NCBI GenBank assembly: GCA_002682825.1
Contig: NOKP01000029.1
Span: 492,515 to 556,514, forward strand
Length of the DNA stretch: 64,000 nt
Reading direction: 5' to 3'
Source: Neonectria sp. B-13
Taxonomy: Eukaryota; Ascomycota; Sordariomycetes; Hypocreales; Nectriaceae
The translations under genes and the position numbers were made by a program. A model generated the notes under the pieces. The model made no database searches. It was given only the letters and a program-made list of their open reading frames with translations, and was not told the DNA's origin. Shown here piece by piece: positions 12,252-23,611 of the stretch (positions within the stretch are counted from its first letter, which is position 1; each line of letters opens with the position of its first letter).

Positions 12252-14334
12252 GGCTGGCTTGAGGACTGGGAGTAAATGTGAAAAAGAAGATTGGCAATAA
12301 TGTGTCATGTATTCTGTTGCCGTTGGGCTGTTTTGATCTTCTTGAGAGGGATGAGAAAGAGGCGCCAGACAGAAAAAGGAGAGATGATATTTCGGGGCAT
12401 TCGGGGGTAAGTCTGCAGAACACAAGCCAGGGTGATGTGACAGGCCTTCGCCGGCTTCTCCTCATCTGGCGAAGTGCAGACGCCTCTGAACATGCCAACT
12501 GAGTTGCAAGCAGCAAAGCTGCTAATTGGTTGCCTTGCTTTTGATTTTGCTTCTCTTTCAGGCCGGTTGGCACATCCTTTCAGAGATGGCTGACATGTTG
12601 CAGGGACTGAATGGCTCAGCCTGGTCTTGGCTTCCCCTTGTGGGGAAATATCGGATTTCAGGCCCACTCGGTAGTTTATACGAGGGTGCGTACCCGGCTA
12701 CCTGTTGCAAATCGCGGTCTGATCTTTGGACATCCCCAATGTCAGCAAGTGTTCAGCCGTCGTTGAGGCCGCCATGTCTCACAGATTATGCCTTAAGTCT
12801 GACCAGTAGGGCAGTACGCTGGCCTAGCCTCGCCGGCAGTTACAAATCTAACGTAATCAATTACATTGGATTAATAGTAATGGCCTTTCGTTTGAGTGCC
12901 TACTCCTGGAGGATCCCGCCCACATCACATCCCGCACCTCAATATACTGGATCAAAGGTTACAAGCTCAAAAGTGACAAAGCCGGAGCCTTTTGTAGCCG
13001 TACGGCTTCGACAAAGGTCCCCGGTTTGCAAGTTCTCGCGTAGAGGTCCTTCAGGGTGTCTGGGAGGGATGTAAGCCGTTGTTCCGACCGTGATGTAAAC
13101 ACTAGACCTCGTTGCCAACTACTACTCCCAAGTAAAAACGGGGAGCTATCCTGGAAGTGTCACGGTTTCGAAGGGATAAGTGCCGTTTCTTTCTAATGCT
13201 GTAGCTCGCGAAGAAAGGGGTCCATCTTTCCTTGACGTAAGGATGATGTAAATGCGTCTTCGCCTGGGCATGTGTGTAGACATAGAACATAGAGGGTGAC
13301 CCGGAGTCGGGGTTTCCCACGGGCCATTCAAACAAAGTATGATGTGTAACCTATCCCTACGTTTCTTTGCTGCAATAAACAATTAAGTGGCACATATGTA
13401 CACAATCAGGCTCTGGAAGCGGCGCTTTGAACCTGCTTCAGGCTACATGTGCTGACGTGGCTCTCCCCGCTCCGTCAATAGATTACTCAGTATTACTCGT
13501 CCTTGTATTGAGATCCGCACCAGCCTGCAGAAGCTGAACTGCAAGAGGCATGCACGGAGAAGAGAGATTGGTTGGTCCTCAAGGAGAACAAGTCTCATAC
13601 GACCCTTTGGGCACACAAAGACTTAGCGGACCTCAATTACCTTGCTTCTACGTCACACCGAAAATGGCGCAGCAGGCTGATGCTGTCCATCTCGTAAACA
13701 ACCCGGTTGATGCAGGCTTGGCGCCTTTTTGTTCCCAAGCCTGATATTACTCTGCAAACCGTAACAGTCTCTTGAACCGGCCTGAATCTAGCACCGGCCA
13801 TGCCGTAGTCAGTGTAATAACCCCACTTCTCAGACGGCATCACATATAACGACTCAGCCCTTGCAACGGGAATGGATTTTGGTGTGCTTGAGTTTCGTCT
13901 CCGAGATTATCGGGAATCAACAACAGATAGACCTACTTATGACGAACCAAATGCAAGCGTGACGTAATGTGAAACTGGCCTGGCCACTGGCTGGCATTCA
14001 TGGCCAATGATAGGCAGAGAACTTATCTCAGCGTAAAAGCAGTGTGCCATCCATCTTGTTACATGTATGTACTACGGATACCGCCGAGCGACAAGCCAAG
14101 CCACAATGCAGACACGAGCTGGGCAGGAGAGCGTCTTCTGATTTTGGATTCTGCGATACGCGGCAATGTCCTGAGGATAGCTCTGGTTTGTGTTTGTGTG
14201 TTCATGGTTGCCGTAGGGCACATTCTCTGACACAAGTCATTGTTGGTTGTATGTAATAGGAGCCAAATTTTGTTTATAAATAAGATAACTACAACTGTTG
14301 TTCTGCCTGCAACTAAAACCTGTACAATTGAAAA
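12252..14334. other. long intergenic region, no gene supported
   Basis: The segment holds the promoter of the ankyrin/CorA gene at its left end and the 3' flank of the patatin gene at its right end. Open frames such as 12526-13074 (+) lack motifs, splice sites or coding-like composition. No transposon ends or RNA genes were seen. Confidence 0.4.
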
Positions 14335-15553
14335 TCAGGGAGCAAGTGCTTTTACAGCGTCCTCGATATACAGCTGGCTCCCGGGTTCCGCAAGGTATTC
14401 CCTGGTGACCTTTTTCAGGAATTCCATCTTGGTATAGTCAGCGAGCCCAATCTCGTTCAGTCCTAGGTTCGGGTTGAACCGAATGTACTGCGTCTTCTTA
14501 AACTCGGGCCGGGAGTTCAGGTGTTTCATGTGTCGTGAAAAGTCCTTTCCCTTCGCATTTGTGTTCGTCGCAAAGTCCATCACTGAAGACGCCACTCCGG
14601 CGAGGCGAATCCATGAGTTGTTCGGAGAGTCGGCCTTTGCATAGCCGGTTCCCAGGCTGATGACGCATGAAATGGAGGGCGCTGGGTCCGTTGATTTAAC
14701 GAGGTCGTATCTCGAGTACCATAACTGATCAATGGGGTTGTTGTTGAGAAGTCCACCATCCCAGAATGTCAACGGCTCTTCTCCCTTTTCACGGTCTCCT
14801 TCGGAGGGCCATTTGACTTCTGGAAAATAGGTTGGAGCAGCGGAAGTGGCTCGGGCAGCAAGGCTGATGGTTATCTTGCTCTGGTACTTGTTCATCGTAT
14901 TGTTGGCCTTGGAACTGGTGACCGGAATCTTTTCCTTTTCTTTCGGCTCGTACGACCGCATCAAAACGGTTTCGGCCCTGTTCTGAGCCGTTGTGCAGAG
15001 GAACCTATTCTTGCGTGAGAAAAAGAAAGAGCTGTTGGTCATGATGGATGAAAACTTACATCTTAGCAGCTTTTTCATGGAAAAGCGGCGCATCTCCCTT
15101 CAGCTTTTTGTCGTTGTCATCGAGCCCAAATTTCTCCACGACGTTATCAATGGCTAGCCTCAGAGACGCATCGTCGAAGCGACTGCTCTGCACCATGGTC
15201 TTGCTGTTGTTGATCCAAGATCCAACTTTGTTGCCGAGCCAATTGCTGATCTCGTAGCCGTAGACTTTCGGGCTAAAGACCTGCTTTGAAATGACGTCGT
15301 ACATCTTGATAGCATCTTCTGCTGACATACGAAGGCGAAAGAGCATGATGCCAATAATGCCTCCGGTGCTCGTCCCCGCTGCAAGCTCGAAGTAATCGGC
15401 CGGGCGACATGGCTCCTTTAGGCCCTTTTTCTTTTGGATCCGCCTCATGATCTCGTCCAGGATGATCAACGATGCCACTCCTCTAACGCCGCCTCCGTCG
15501 AGTGCAAGAAGGCGCGCGCCATTGGGATGTGTTGTGGCTGGGACGTACGACAT
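14335..15553 (-). CDS. patatin-like phospholipase
   Basis: Two exons (15060-15553, 14335-15004; intron 15005-15059) encode 387 residues. All patatin hallmarks are present: oxyanion-hole motif DGGGVRG at residues 19-25, nucleophile elbow GTSTG with Ser62, and the catalytic-Asp motif FWDGGLLNNNP near residue 247. This predicts an active Ser/Asp-dyad lipid acyl hydrolase (phospholipase A2-like), probably cytosolic since no signal peptide is seen. The start was taken at MSYVPATTHPNG, a few residues before the domain; an in-frame ATG at 15655 would add 34 residues without a recognisable feature. In fungi, patatin domains also occur as effector domains fused to NACHT or NB-ARC receptors. Here the protein is a stand-alone enzyme, with a NACHT-WD40 gene about 11 kb away. 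Confidence 0.9.
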
Positions 15554-16302
15554 GAAGGGGTTCTGGTGAAAGGGAAAAGGGTATCGTGAAGATAGATGGA
15601 CACATCCGGAGCCGACAGTTGTGACGGTACCACAGATAGTTATACTCTTACCCATGTGTCCAGATCAAATGGTTTTTATGAGACATCACAGCCCCGCAAT
15701 CTCAGCTGCCGAGTCGGGATCTAGTTCGCAGCCCGCTACCACTTTTGGAGGAACTATAGATAGGCCAGGCCGTTCTAGGCCCGCGCTATTGCGCTGAGGC
15801 GTATAGTCGGGAGCTGGTTCTTAGTCTATTGAACGAAGCGCTGCGGCATCAACAGGGGAATTATTATTCACTCTCCCAGCCACCACGAGATACTGCATCT
15901 GATTTGGCACTGAGGCCTTGGCTAGTACGTTGCTACGATAAGACGCGGAAGAGGCGACGACTATACAGTCAACCCCCAGGCGCCTTCAGCTGGACTAGGC
16001 CAAAGTCAAGTAGAGACGAAGATCCTTGGCTCTTGACTAATCCATCGAGTTCTGAGCATCTTCGTCCACATTGCGGAGGCTAGGGTCGGGCCGTAACCAT
16101 GCGGTTAGCGCCGTGCCGCTCGGATGGATCCAGCACTGAGGAACCATTCAACATGGACCGTTTGACACCAGCAAACGCGAAAAGAAACGTCACTGCTATT
16201 GATGTCTCTATCATTAATTTGTAAAATGAATCATCGGCCTGGGACTATTATCTAACATATTAAACCTCGCTTGTGTTAACTTCCGGTATCTGTACATATC
16301 GA
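15554..16302. other. intergenic, patatin promoter side
   Basis: About 750 bases lie upstream of the patatin gene and downstream of the large secreted protein. No supported gene or repeat was seen. Confidence 0.4.
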
Positions 16303-19300
16303 CTACCCCCCATATTTCATGTCGCCAGTCTCTTCATCCCAGTACCATCCGTCCTTGACCGTCCAGCCGGAATCACCGCCGCAGATACAATCCGCTTCCT
16401 CCCAGGTAAACGAAGCAGGTACAGAGCCTTCGGCAGCCCCGACGATAACCCTAAAATGCAAGAACCAGGCGCTCCAATCTGTTCTGTAGTACGTCGGAGG
16501 GAGAAAACTGATGCCGTCTTTCGTGTCGGTGTTGCAATGAAGCACCCTCGAACACGGGTCCGCTTCCTTGGAGCAGAGAAAACGCTCATGGTTCGTCAGA
16601 TCGCGGTATGATTCGCCGCCCCAGATGACATTCGGAAGCGACCAAGGCGATGAACCGGGTTGCGCGAACAGAGAGCCTGCAAAGAGGACCAAAGTGTCAC
16701 CGCCGCGTGGATCCTGCATCACCAGCTTGCCCGAAGACGTCAAGTAGAAGGTGTCGTAGTTGGCACCCTCCATCGCGTTGGCGGCCACGAAACCACCGTT
16801 GCTCCAGTACTTCATGTACTGTCCGTCGACCCAATCTGGGCCGTGGACTTTGATCTTGAAGCACTTTCCAGAATCTGGCGCAGGCTCGGCGCATGCAGTG
16901 ACTGTCGGCTCAGCAAGGTAGGGATACTCCGTAGGTTGGAGTACAATTCCGTTGTACTTGATCCAGTTTTCGGTGATGGTCTGCGTGACAAGTGGGCCAT
17001 CCGGATTCGCCGTGACGGTGATAGTCGTAGAGTCAGCGCCCGAGGCGACTGTGGTGGTGACAGTCTGCGTAAGCGTCAAAGTGCCAGTTGCAACTTGCTT
17101 GCAGGCAAACGAGATCTTGGTTCGGTCCCAGTTGACCAATGCTGACGGTGTGGGAACAGCTCGCGCAACGAGTTCGGCTGGTGCAGCAGTCGTGGCGATA
17201 TCCCTCTTCATGTTCAGAAGAGGGAACACCGCCGTCCCTGATCCTGTCACGGTGTGGGTAGTTAACGGAACTTCCGCATGTTCTTTAGTCTCGAAGTAAG
17301 ATGTTGTCGTTGTAGTCTTGGTAGTAGTGATGGGGACTACCGTGGTCGACCTGTGTGTAATGGTGGTGCTAGGTGTGTATACGGTGGATGTGTCCAATGA
17401 TGTCGATTTGGGAGCCGTGTACGCGAGGAACGACGTGCAGAAATCGCCTCCGACAGAACGCAGGGCTGCAATCTCGTCGAGCGAGGGAATAAGATCCGGC
17501 ACGTCGAAGCATTGGTTGACGGCCCGACTGTTCCCGCTGTACAAAGTGTCGTAAACGCCAGAGCCAAGGAAGATGTTGCTGTTTGTCGTGAGAAAAGTAC
17601 TGACGGCCAGCTTGTTCGCGGCAGGGCATGCGGCTGTAGCGTCGTTGGAAAAGGTCGATTTGATGGTCACCAAGGACTGAGACGTGATGGCCGGCGAGAT
17701 GGTGACCTGGTTGTAAATGTTGACGGAGAACTGGATTCCCCATCGAATGTACGGCTGGATCGTCATGCCGCCGCTGTTGGTGAAGGTCGGCAAAATGTAG
17801 GAAACAGCTGGCTCCCAGTTCGATTTGGACCTCACCGTCGGAGTGTTGGACGCCATGTTGAGCTCCGCCTTGGCGTGGTTGAGATCAAACGACGCACCGC
17901 CCCTGACATTGACGGCCTTCTCCGTCGAAAACTTGATCCCCACGTCATAGAGGATCTTGGAAGTAATGCTGTACGCATCATTGTACTTGATGGTGGCCAG
18001 AGGCGCGGCTTCGAAGATGTAGCTCCACTTAGACGCCCACGCTCGATCGGTCTTGAGGTTCACAATCATGTTCGCGGAGCCGGAGACTTCGGGGATCAGA
18101 GTGGCCTCCTTGATCTGGATGCTGCCTTGAGTCGACCAGACGACAATCTTGCCGGTGAACTTGAGGCTCGACATCTTGAAGCTGCAATCGACGCAGGTGA
18201 GTACGTTGTTGGCGCCGAGCGTCAGCAGCCACTGCGAGATGGACGGAAAATTGACGATCCACTCATAGTTCCAGCTGTACGTCAGTTCCGTATAGGAGAT
18301 CACATTGCCACAGCCGCCAAAGATACACTTGAGGGCGTCACGGCTGTCGTAGAGACTCTTGCCAGCACAAAGTGCTCCTTGGGCTGCTTCGGACGTCTCC
18401 GACAGGCCGGCAATTGCTTCCACCACGTCACCGCACGCGTAATCCCAGAAGCCGTCGTCCTCTCTTTTGTTGAGTAAGTTCTCGAATCGGCCAGCAGCTG
18501 CCATGAGCCGTGATGGCACTCTGCTTCTAGCCACGGTTGTCTTGAGCGGCGGCACACCTCGCTTGAGGTTTGGACAAGTATTGGAGGCAGCGTCGGCGAC
18601 CTTGGCATCGGCAGCGGCAAAGAGGTCGTCCACCGGCTCCATGCCAAGAGCTTGCAGGGCATCTTCAAGTTCAGCCTGGCGTGCTGTGTCGTCAGGGTTA
18701 TAGGCGGAGACGGTGAGTTCCTTCTCCGGCTGCTTTGGAGCAGGAACGTCAACATTCCCGTTTTCGTCGACGTGCATGTGCGCTACGAGATAGTCGTATA
18801 TCTCACGCGCACCAGGGCTCATATCTTCAAGTGAGGTTGGGAGTGCCGGTGCAGAGGAGGGGATCGTCGTGCTGCTCGGAACAGCAGTCCCCGAAACGGT
18901 AATGGTCCAACTCGTCGTGGAGATGGACGACGAGCTTGACACGGTGGAAATAGTGGATGTCGTCAAAGAGCTCGAGGTCGTCGAATCGGTTGCAGTTGAC
19001 GATGAGCCTGAAGTTGCAGCCCCGGTGACTTCAGCAGATGACGGCCAAGTAATGACGATATCGCTCAAGTCCAAGGGGCTAACCTGGTCGCTGGCGAAAG
19101 CTTGGTCGACGTAGACCTCGGCTGCTCCGCCGTCAATGCACCTCAGCTGCAATTTCAGGTACGCGGCATGCGTATGGATAGCACCCTGGTGAACCAGTTC
19201 TTGCCAATCGTCAGACTTCTGGGGGCTGAAGTACGGCGACGATGCAAAGAGATCGCTGCCATAGTAGATCTCCAGTCGGCAAGTGTTTGATCGCTCAACG

Positions 19301-20028
19301 CTCATGACCAGAAAGTACAAACGAACCGTCAACGTGCCCGAGCCAGTAGGAACCTTCAGCCACTGCTGTAGACTGGCGGTGTCTTCGTTCACTTGTCGCT
19401 TTCCGGGGACGGGAACTTCAGTGTCCTTGTGGCTGACGACCAAGTCAACGCACCCGGTTTCTCCATCGCCATCGCCCGTGTATCCGGAGCCGGGAGCTTG
19501 GGTGGCCTGGTTCTCAATCTCGAAAGCGTAGATGCCGCCTGGAGAATCCGGATCGTGGTTAGGGAAGTTTCCATTAACTAGCAGGTTCGTCACTGTTCGA
19601 GGGCCTTCGGTGCTGGTCGTCGAAGGGGCGGTTTCTGTGGCGGTTCCCGAAGCAGTTGTGGTGTCGACAGTTTCAACAGAACTGCTCGACAGCCATGTTG
19701 AGCTGGTTGGTAGTGAGTCCGAGGTGCTTGAGGAGACTGATACCGAACTGCTCGACAGTAGATCCGAAGTAGTCGATAGCGAGTCTGAACCGGTGGAGTC
19801 CGAGGCGCTCGACAGCGATGTCTCAGTAGTCGCTATCGAGTCGATTCCAGTTGATGATGAGTCTGAAGTGATTGAGGTCGATTCGGAACTGACCAAGGTT
19901 GGTTCCGAAGTGGTAGATAGCGATTCCGATTCGCTGGAAAGCGAGGTGCTGGGCTTGCAAAGGCCTGCTGTCACGAACTCAAGCGAGCCCGTGAGAGCCA
20001 AGGCCGCAAGACCCAAGACAGAACGCAT
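16303..20028 (-). CDS. large secreted Ser/Thr-rich protein, intronless
   Basis: A single open frame of 1241 residues, which is long for an intronless gene in this window. It begins with a signal peptide (MRSVLGLAALALTGSLEFVTA). Residues about 25-140 are nearly all Ser/Thr with acidic residues, so probably heavily O-glycosylated. A beta-rich module starts with LLVNGNFPNHDPDSPGG and resembles galactose-binding/CBM-like folds found in fungal cell-wall proteins. A second Ser/Thr linker follows, then a cysteine-containing globular region (about residues 480-860: DDGFWDYACGDVVEAIAGLS, LTYSWNYEWIVNF). After a Thr-rich spacer comes a C-terminal domain with paired cysteines and many tryptophans. No GPI signal is visible. 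I cannot assign an enzyme activity. Likely an extracellular or wall protein; domain families need a profile search. Confidence 0.8.
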   Translation of the reverse strand: MRSVLGLAALALTGSLEFVTAGLCKPSTSLSSESESLSTTSEPTLVSSESTSITSDSSSTGIDSIATTETSLSSASDSTGSDSLSTTSDLLSSSSVSVSSSTSDSLPTSSTWLSSSSVETVDTTTASGTATETAPSTTSTEGPRTVTNLLVNGNFPNHDPDSPGGIYAFEIENQATQAPGSGYTGDGDGETGCVDLVVSHKDTEVPVPGKRQVNEDTASLQQWLKVPTGSGTLTVRLYFLVMSVERSNTCRLEIYYGSDLFASSPYFSPQKSDDWQELVHQGAIHTHAAYLKLQLRCIDGGAAEVYVDQAFASDQVSPLDLSDIVITWPSSAEVTGAATSGSSSTATDSTTSSSLTTSTISTVSSSSSISTTSWTITVSGTAVPSSTTIPSSAPALPTSLEDMSPGAREIYDYLVAHMHVDENGNVDVPAPKQPEKELTVSAYNPDDTARQAELEDALQALGMEPVDDLFAAADAKVADAASNTCPNLKRGVPPLKTTVARSRVPSRLMAAAGRFENLLNKREDDGFWDYACGDVVEAIAGLSETSEAAQGALCAGKSLYDSRDALKCIFGGCGNVISYTELTYSWNYEWIVNFPSISQWLLTLGANNVLTCVDCSFKMSSLKFTGKIVVWSTQGSIQIKEATLIPEVSGSANMIVNLKTDRAWASKWSYIFEAAPLATIKYNDAYSITSKILYDVGIKFSTEKAVNVRGGASFDLNHAKAELNMASNTPTVRSKSNWEPAVSYILPTFTNSGGMTIQPYIRWGIQFSVNIYNQVTISPAITSQSLVTIKSTFSNDATAACPAANKLAVSTFLTTNSNIFLGSGVYDTLYSGNSRAVNQCFDVPDLIPSLDEIAALRSVGGDFCTSFLAYTAPKSTSLDTSTVYTPSTTITHRSTTVVPITTTKTTTTTSYFETKEHAEVPLTTHTVTGSGTAVFPLLNMKRDIATTAAPAELVARAVPTPSALVNWDRTKISFACKQVATGTLTLTQTVTTTVASGADSTTITVTANPDGPLVTQTITENWIKYNGIVLQPTEYPYLAEPTVTACAEPAPDSGKCFKIKVHGPDWVDGQYMKYWSNGGFVAANAMEGANYDTFYLTSSGKLVMQDPRGGDTLVLFAGSLFAQPGSSPWSLPNVIWGGESYRDLTNHERFLCSKEADPCSRVLHCNTDTKDGISFLPPTYYRTDWSAWFLHFRVIVGAAEGSVPASFTWEEADCICGGDSGWTVKDGWYWDEETGDMKYGG

Positions 20029-21428
20029 GATAAAAGAAAAAACGAGTGGACTTGAGCCAACTGACTCTAAAAGAGTGACTAGTGAGCGAGAACAGCAGCA
20101 CGGAGGCGACAGTTAAGGTTAATTTCTACCGTCCTCCCCAGCGCTCTTAATACATTCTGCGCACCGGGTAGTCTCATTCTTAGCCCGGGGCAATTATCAA
20201 TATTGCCTGATGCAGCCCGCCGTCGAGTAATGTCACTGTGGCGCAGGCTCAAAGGGCTATAGTCAATAGCTGGCTGCATGGCCACGGCCTCGTTAGCTTG
20301 GAAATAGTGTCTCGTCGGAAGCAAAGGGTCCCTTCAGCACAATGATTCGTTTGTGCATAGGACTTGAGGGGATCCATTTCAGCGACTACTGGACACTTGC
20401 AGCTTAAGCGAGCAATTCTGACGCTAGACTAGGCGAAATAATTAAGCTACTCGGTCTCGAACACTCAATTTGGCCGAAGATTGTGTATTTGTCCACATGG
20501 AAGGCAATGAATATGAATCGACTGGCAGGATTCATGGTACAGCTCGTGAAATTTGGTATAGAAAACCGGTGGCTGATGCGCAACGCTGCATGCTTAACTC
20601 GGTTTCCACACCTACTCTGCGTTATATTCATATTGGCGTCGATACCGGTTCAACAGTGGGAATATTTGCCTGAACTAAACTGCTGGGAAGGCGCTAAAAG
20701 CAGTCGAGTTCGGGTGCCCCTGACGCTATTTGCTTCTGGGGCTAATTCAAGCTAAGACGCCCAACTAGAGAAAACTTAGCCTCAGGGGAGAACAAGAAAT
20801 TTCATAGAGCAGGTCACTCGGAGCGGTGGTGGCATTTAAAGTCGGCCGCCAGGGCGCTTGGCCTGTCATAAAGGAGGTTCACCCAGATGGGGGCCAAAAT
20901 GATTCATGAGGAGACCATTCTATTGTTATCTTCTGAATTTACTTACCATGGGCTTATTGACCTCTATAGAAGTAACTCTTCAGAGCAGAGGGCTCATCTA
21001 AATGAGAAGTACGCAGTCTTCGTAGCCCATTTCGCAATTCGTCCTCGCTCGGTGGTGAGCTACAGGGTAAGCCTCTTGGCCGGCGATGGCTGTTCCATTC
21101 CGATCAATAACGAGCAATGCATAAGGTATACATGACAATAAATTCCGAGAATCGATAATATATGGCGAGCGTTCATTGCCGTTTTAAACATGCTAGCGTT
21201 GATGTTGATAACTTCTTGCTTGTGTCTTTAAGTATAAGCGGCAGCTACTTTTAACCTCATTTGGCATTCAATTTCATGTTCTTTCAATCAGCATCGAAAG
21301 TCCCTATGCATGCTCTTCAATTGCTTTCGAATGCCGTACCTGGCGCCATTTTTATTCGCTGGCTGTTTTGTTCCTGCATTGAGACAGAATTTGGGAGATT
21401 ATTCTTTGAATCTTATTGAAAGACCAGT
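20029..21428. other. intergenic, no gene supported
   Basis: The left part is the promoter of the secreted protein; the right part is the 3' flank of bioF. Short frames (for example 20887-21135) have no supporting motif. Nothing else is seen. Confidence 0.4.
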
Positions 21429-22950
21429 TTATAGCCTTGACTTTTCTAATTCTGCTGTGATCTTGACACTGGTGTTTTCCAGTCGCGGTGTCTTGTGCTC
21501 TACTATTTCTGCAGTCGTGTGGTCCACATCTCGTTGCATCCGGACACATAGCCATTTCTCTACGGCCCTCAGCAACGCTTCGACTTCCGTGGTCGTGTTT
21601 CCCGCATGCAAGCAGATCCTCACCCTCTCGCTTCCCTCCGGCACAGTTGGCGCAACAATTGGACGAACCATGAACCCAGCCTGCTGACAATGCTGCGCCA
21701 GACTGCGGGGATGTGAGGTGAAGAGCGGTATGATAGGCGACGTTGGGGGGTCTTGGCTCAAGCGAAGCAGCTCTGGGGGAGGTTTGTGGCGGGCGCATGA
21801 GGACTGAAAGAGGTTGTGGGTGTGTCTCATCAGCTCGTGCAGGTTTCTCATGAGTGGCTCCCCGCCGTTGCTCATGAGAAAGTCGTACGTGACTTTGATG
21901 CTTGCGAGGGAGGGCAGCGCCATGGCGGTTGTGTAGATGAGGGTTCGCGCATAGTTGATGAGGTAGGCCCGCGTTGTGTGGGACGAGAGCACAATGGCTG
22001 GGGACAGTCAGTCTTGATATTTCCAGCTTTTGACGCGTAAACGCACCTCCAGAACAGCCCATGGCCTTCCCAAATGTGTGCACCCTGCCAAAGACTCGCT
22101 CTTCGAGTCCTAGCTCACACACGAGCCCGCGGCCCTGCTCGCCAAAGATGCCTGTGGAGTGAGCTTCATCAACGATGATGTAGCCGTTTCCCTTGGGGAA
22201 TCGCCGTTCAACACATTCCACAATCTCTTGAAGCGGCGCCACGTCTCCGTCCATGCTGTACACCCCTTCCACGCCAACGAAGACGTTCTTCGTCCCCTCG
22301 GACAGCTCTTGGCCGTGGTCGCCAGTGATAAGATTTTGCAGCACAGCGTCAAGGCCCTTTATGCCTTTATCTGCATGCGCGACATCTGTTGCGACGGTGT
22401 TATGGCGAAATGGCAGTTTTTGCGCTGCCCGGCTGAGTTTCATGCCATCGTGGACGCTGGCATGGATGAGTTCGTCGTAGACAATGACGTCGCCGGGCTG
22501 AGGCACGCAACTGAACAAGCCGACGTTGGCATCAAATCCCGAGGTGAAGAGGAGTCCTGCAGGTGCGTGATGAAAAGAAGCAATGTCGCATTCAATTGTT
22601 TCGGCGAAGGAGCTATTTCCATCGAGCAGTCGTGAACCGCCGGAGCCAAGGAGTGAAGGCGACGCCGTGGGCGAGGGCTTTCCGATCTGAGAATTCAGCA
22701 ACGATAGGTATGCGCGCTGAACGTCGGGATGATTGGACAGGGAGAGGTAAGAATTGGAGGAGAAATCCACCATTCCTGGAGAGACAGTTGTCAAGCGCCG
22801 CAACTGAGAGCGCGATTCCCGACGCGCGAGGAGGGAAGCCAGTTTCGCCTCCAAGCCAGCAATTCCGTGACCCATCGTGATGCGTGAAGCCGGCAAGGGA
22901 TCGTGCATGAAAGAAACCCCCAGAAGGGAATTTGCGAGCGCCGATGGCAC
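21429..22950 (-). CDS. bioF: 8-amino-7-oxononanoate synthase-like (BioF)
   Basis: A PLP enzyme of the alpha-oxoamine synthase family. BioF joins pimeloyl thioester and L-alanine to give 8-amino-7-oxononanoate, the first dedicated step of biotin ring assembly. Two exons (22047-22950, 21429-21997; intron 21998-22046, 49 nt) give up to 490 residues. Seen: substrate-entry segment MVDFSSNSYLSLSNHP, the glycine-rich SPSLLGSGGSRLLDGN, the DEAHSTGIFGEQGRG cofactor motif, and the Schiff-base lysine in HTFGKAMGCSGGA, with the splice junction immediately after. The start is uncertain: ATGs at 22950, 22908 and 22875 are all in frame, and the last lies closest to the conserved region. Divergent neighbour of bioDA, which takes the product onward, so the pair is a biotin mini-cluster. 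Another alpha-oxoamine synthase role is possible but unlikely given that neighbour. Confidence 0.88.
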
Positions 22951-23611
22951 CTGTATTAGGCTGTTTGGGCGGTCTCCTCAACGCGGCAGTGGACTCAACC
23001 GGCTTCTGGTTGGGTTGAGGCAAATCATGGCGGAATAATTCTCTGCCAACGCCAAAACCGCGCGATGTCGGCCGGTTATTGTTGGCTAGAAAGTCGATAC
23101 GAGGGCCAGTCCGTTGGGCCGGTCAGCATCCGAAGCTTGTGACGCGCTAGGATAGACAGAGGCACTAGACTACCCCGGAGAAAGTGGAGATATTCAGGGG
23201 AGAGGGGATCTGAGAGATTTACGACGGGGATGAGATGTCAAGGCGTTCAATTGAATGTTTCATGCATAATTACTCTGTAGATACCGGGGACACCGGGTGG
23301 GATATGTCCTGTCTTGAGTATTGCTCCTGAGCTCTGGTTGATCGACCAACCCTCGTGGTGATAGACTTCAGCCTCCTGCAAGCAGACTCACCTCTGATCT
23401 GCACGCCAGTCCCGCAATCTATTGCCAACTAGGCTTACTGCATTTCCCCTCCCCAGTGTCGAGCCTTTGTTGAGGAACCGGATTGTTGTTTGTCCAACTG
23501 CCGAGCAAAGCCGATATAACCCGTGAGACGGCATTCTGCTTCACTTCTGATTGTTTCATACAAGGGTCGCCATTCACCAAACGCATTGGCAATCCCTCGC
23601 CCGTTTCTACC
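22951..23611. promoter_or_regulatory. shared promoter of the bioF/bioDA pair
   Basis: The roughly 660 bases between the two start codons are the only space for both promoters, so the genes are likely co-regulated. I see no element that I can name with confidence. Confidence 0.55.

Noticed and set aside
12526..13074. 182-codon plus-strand frame with a hydrophobic start
   Set aside because: The start looks like a signal anchor by chance; composition and lack of motif or splicing argue against a gene.
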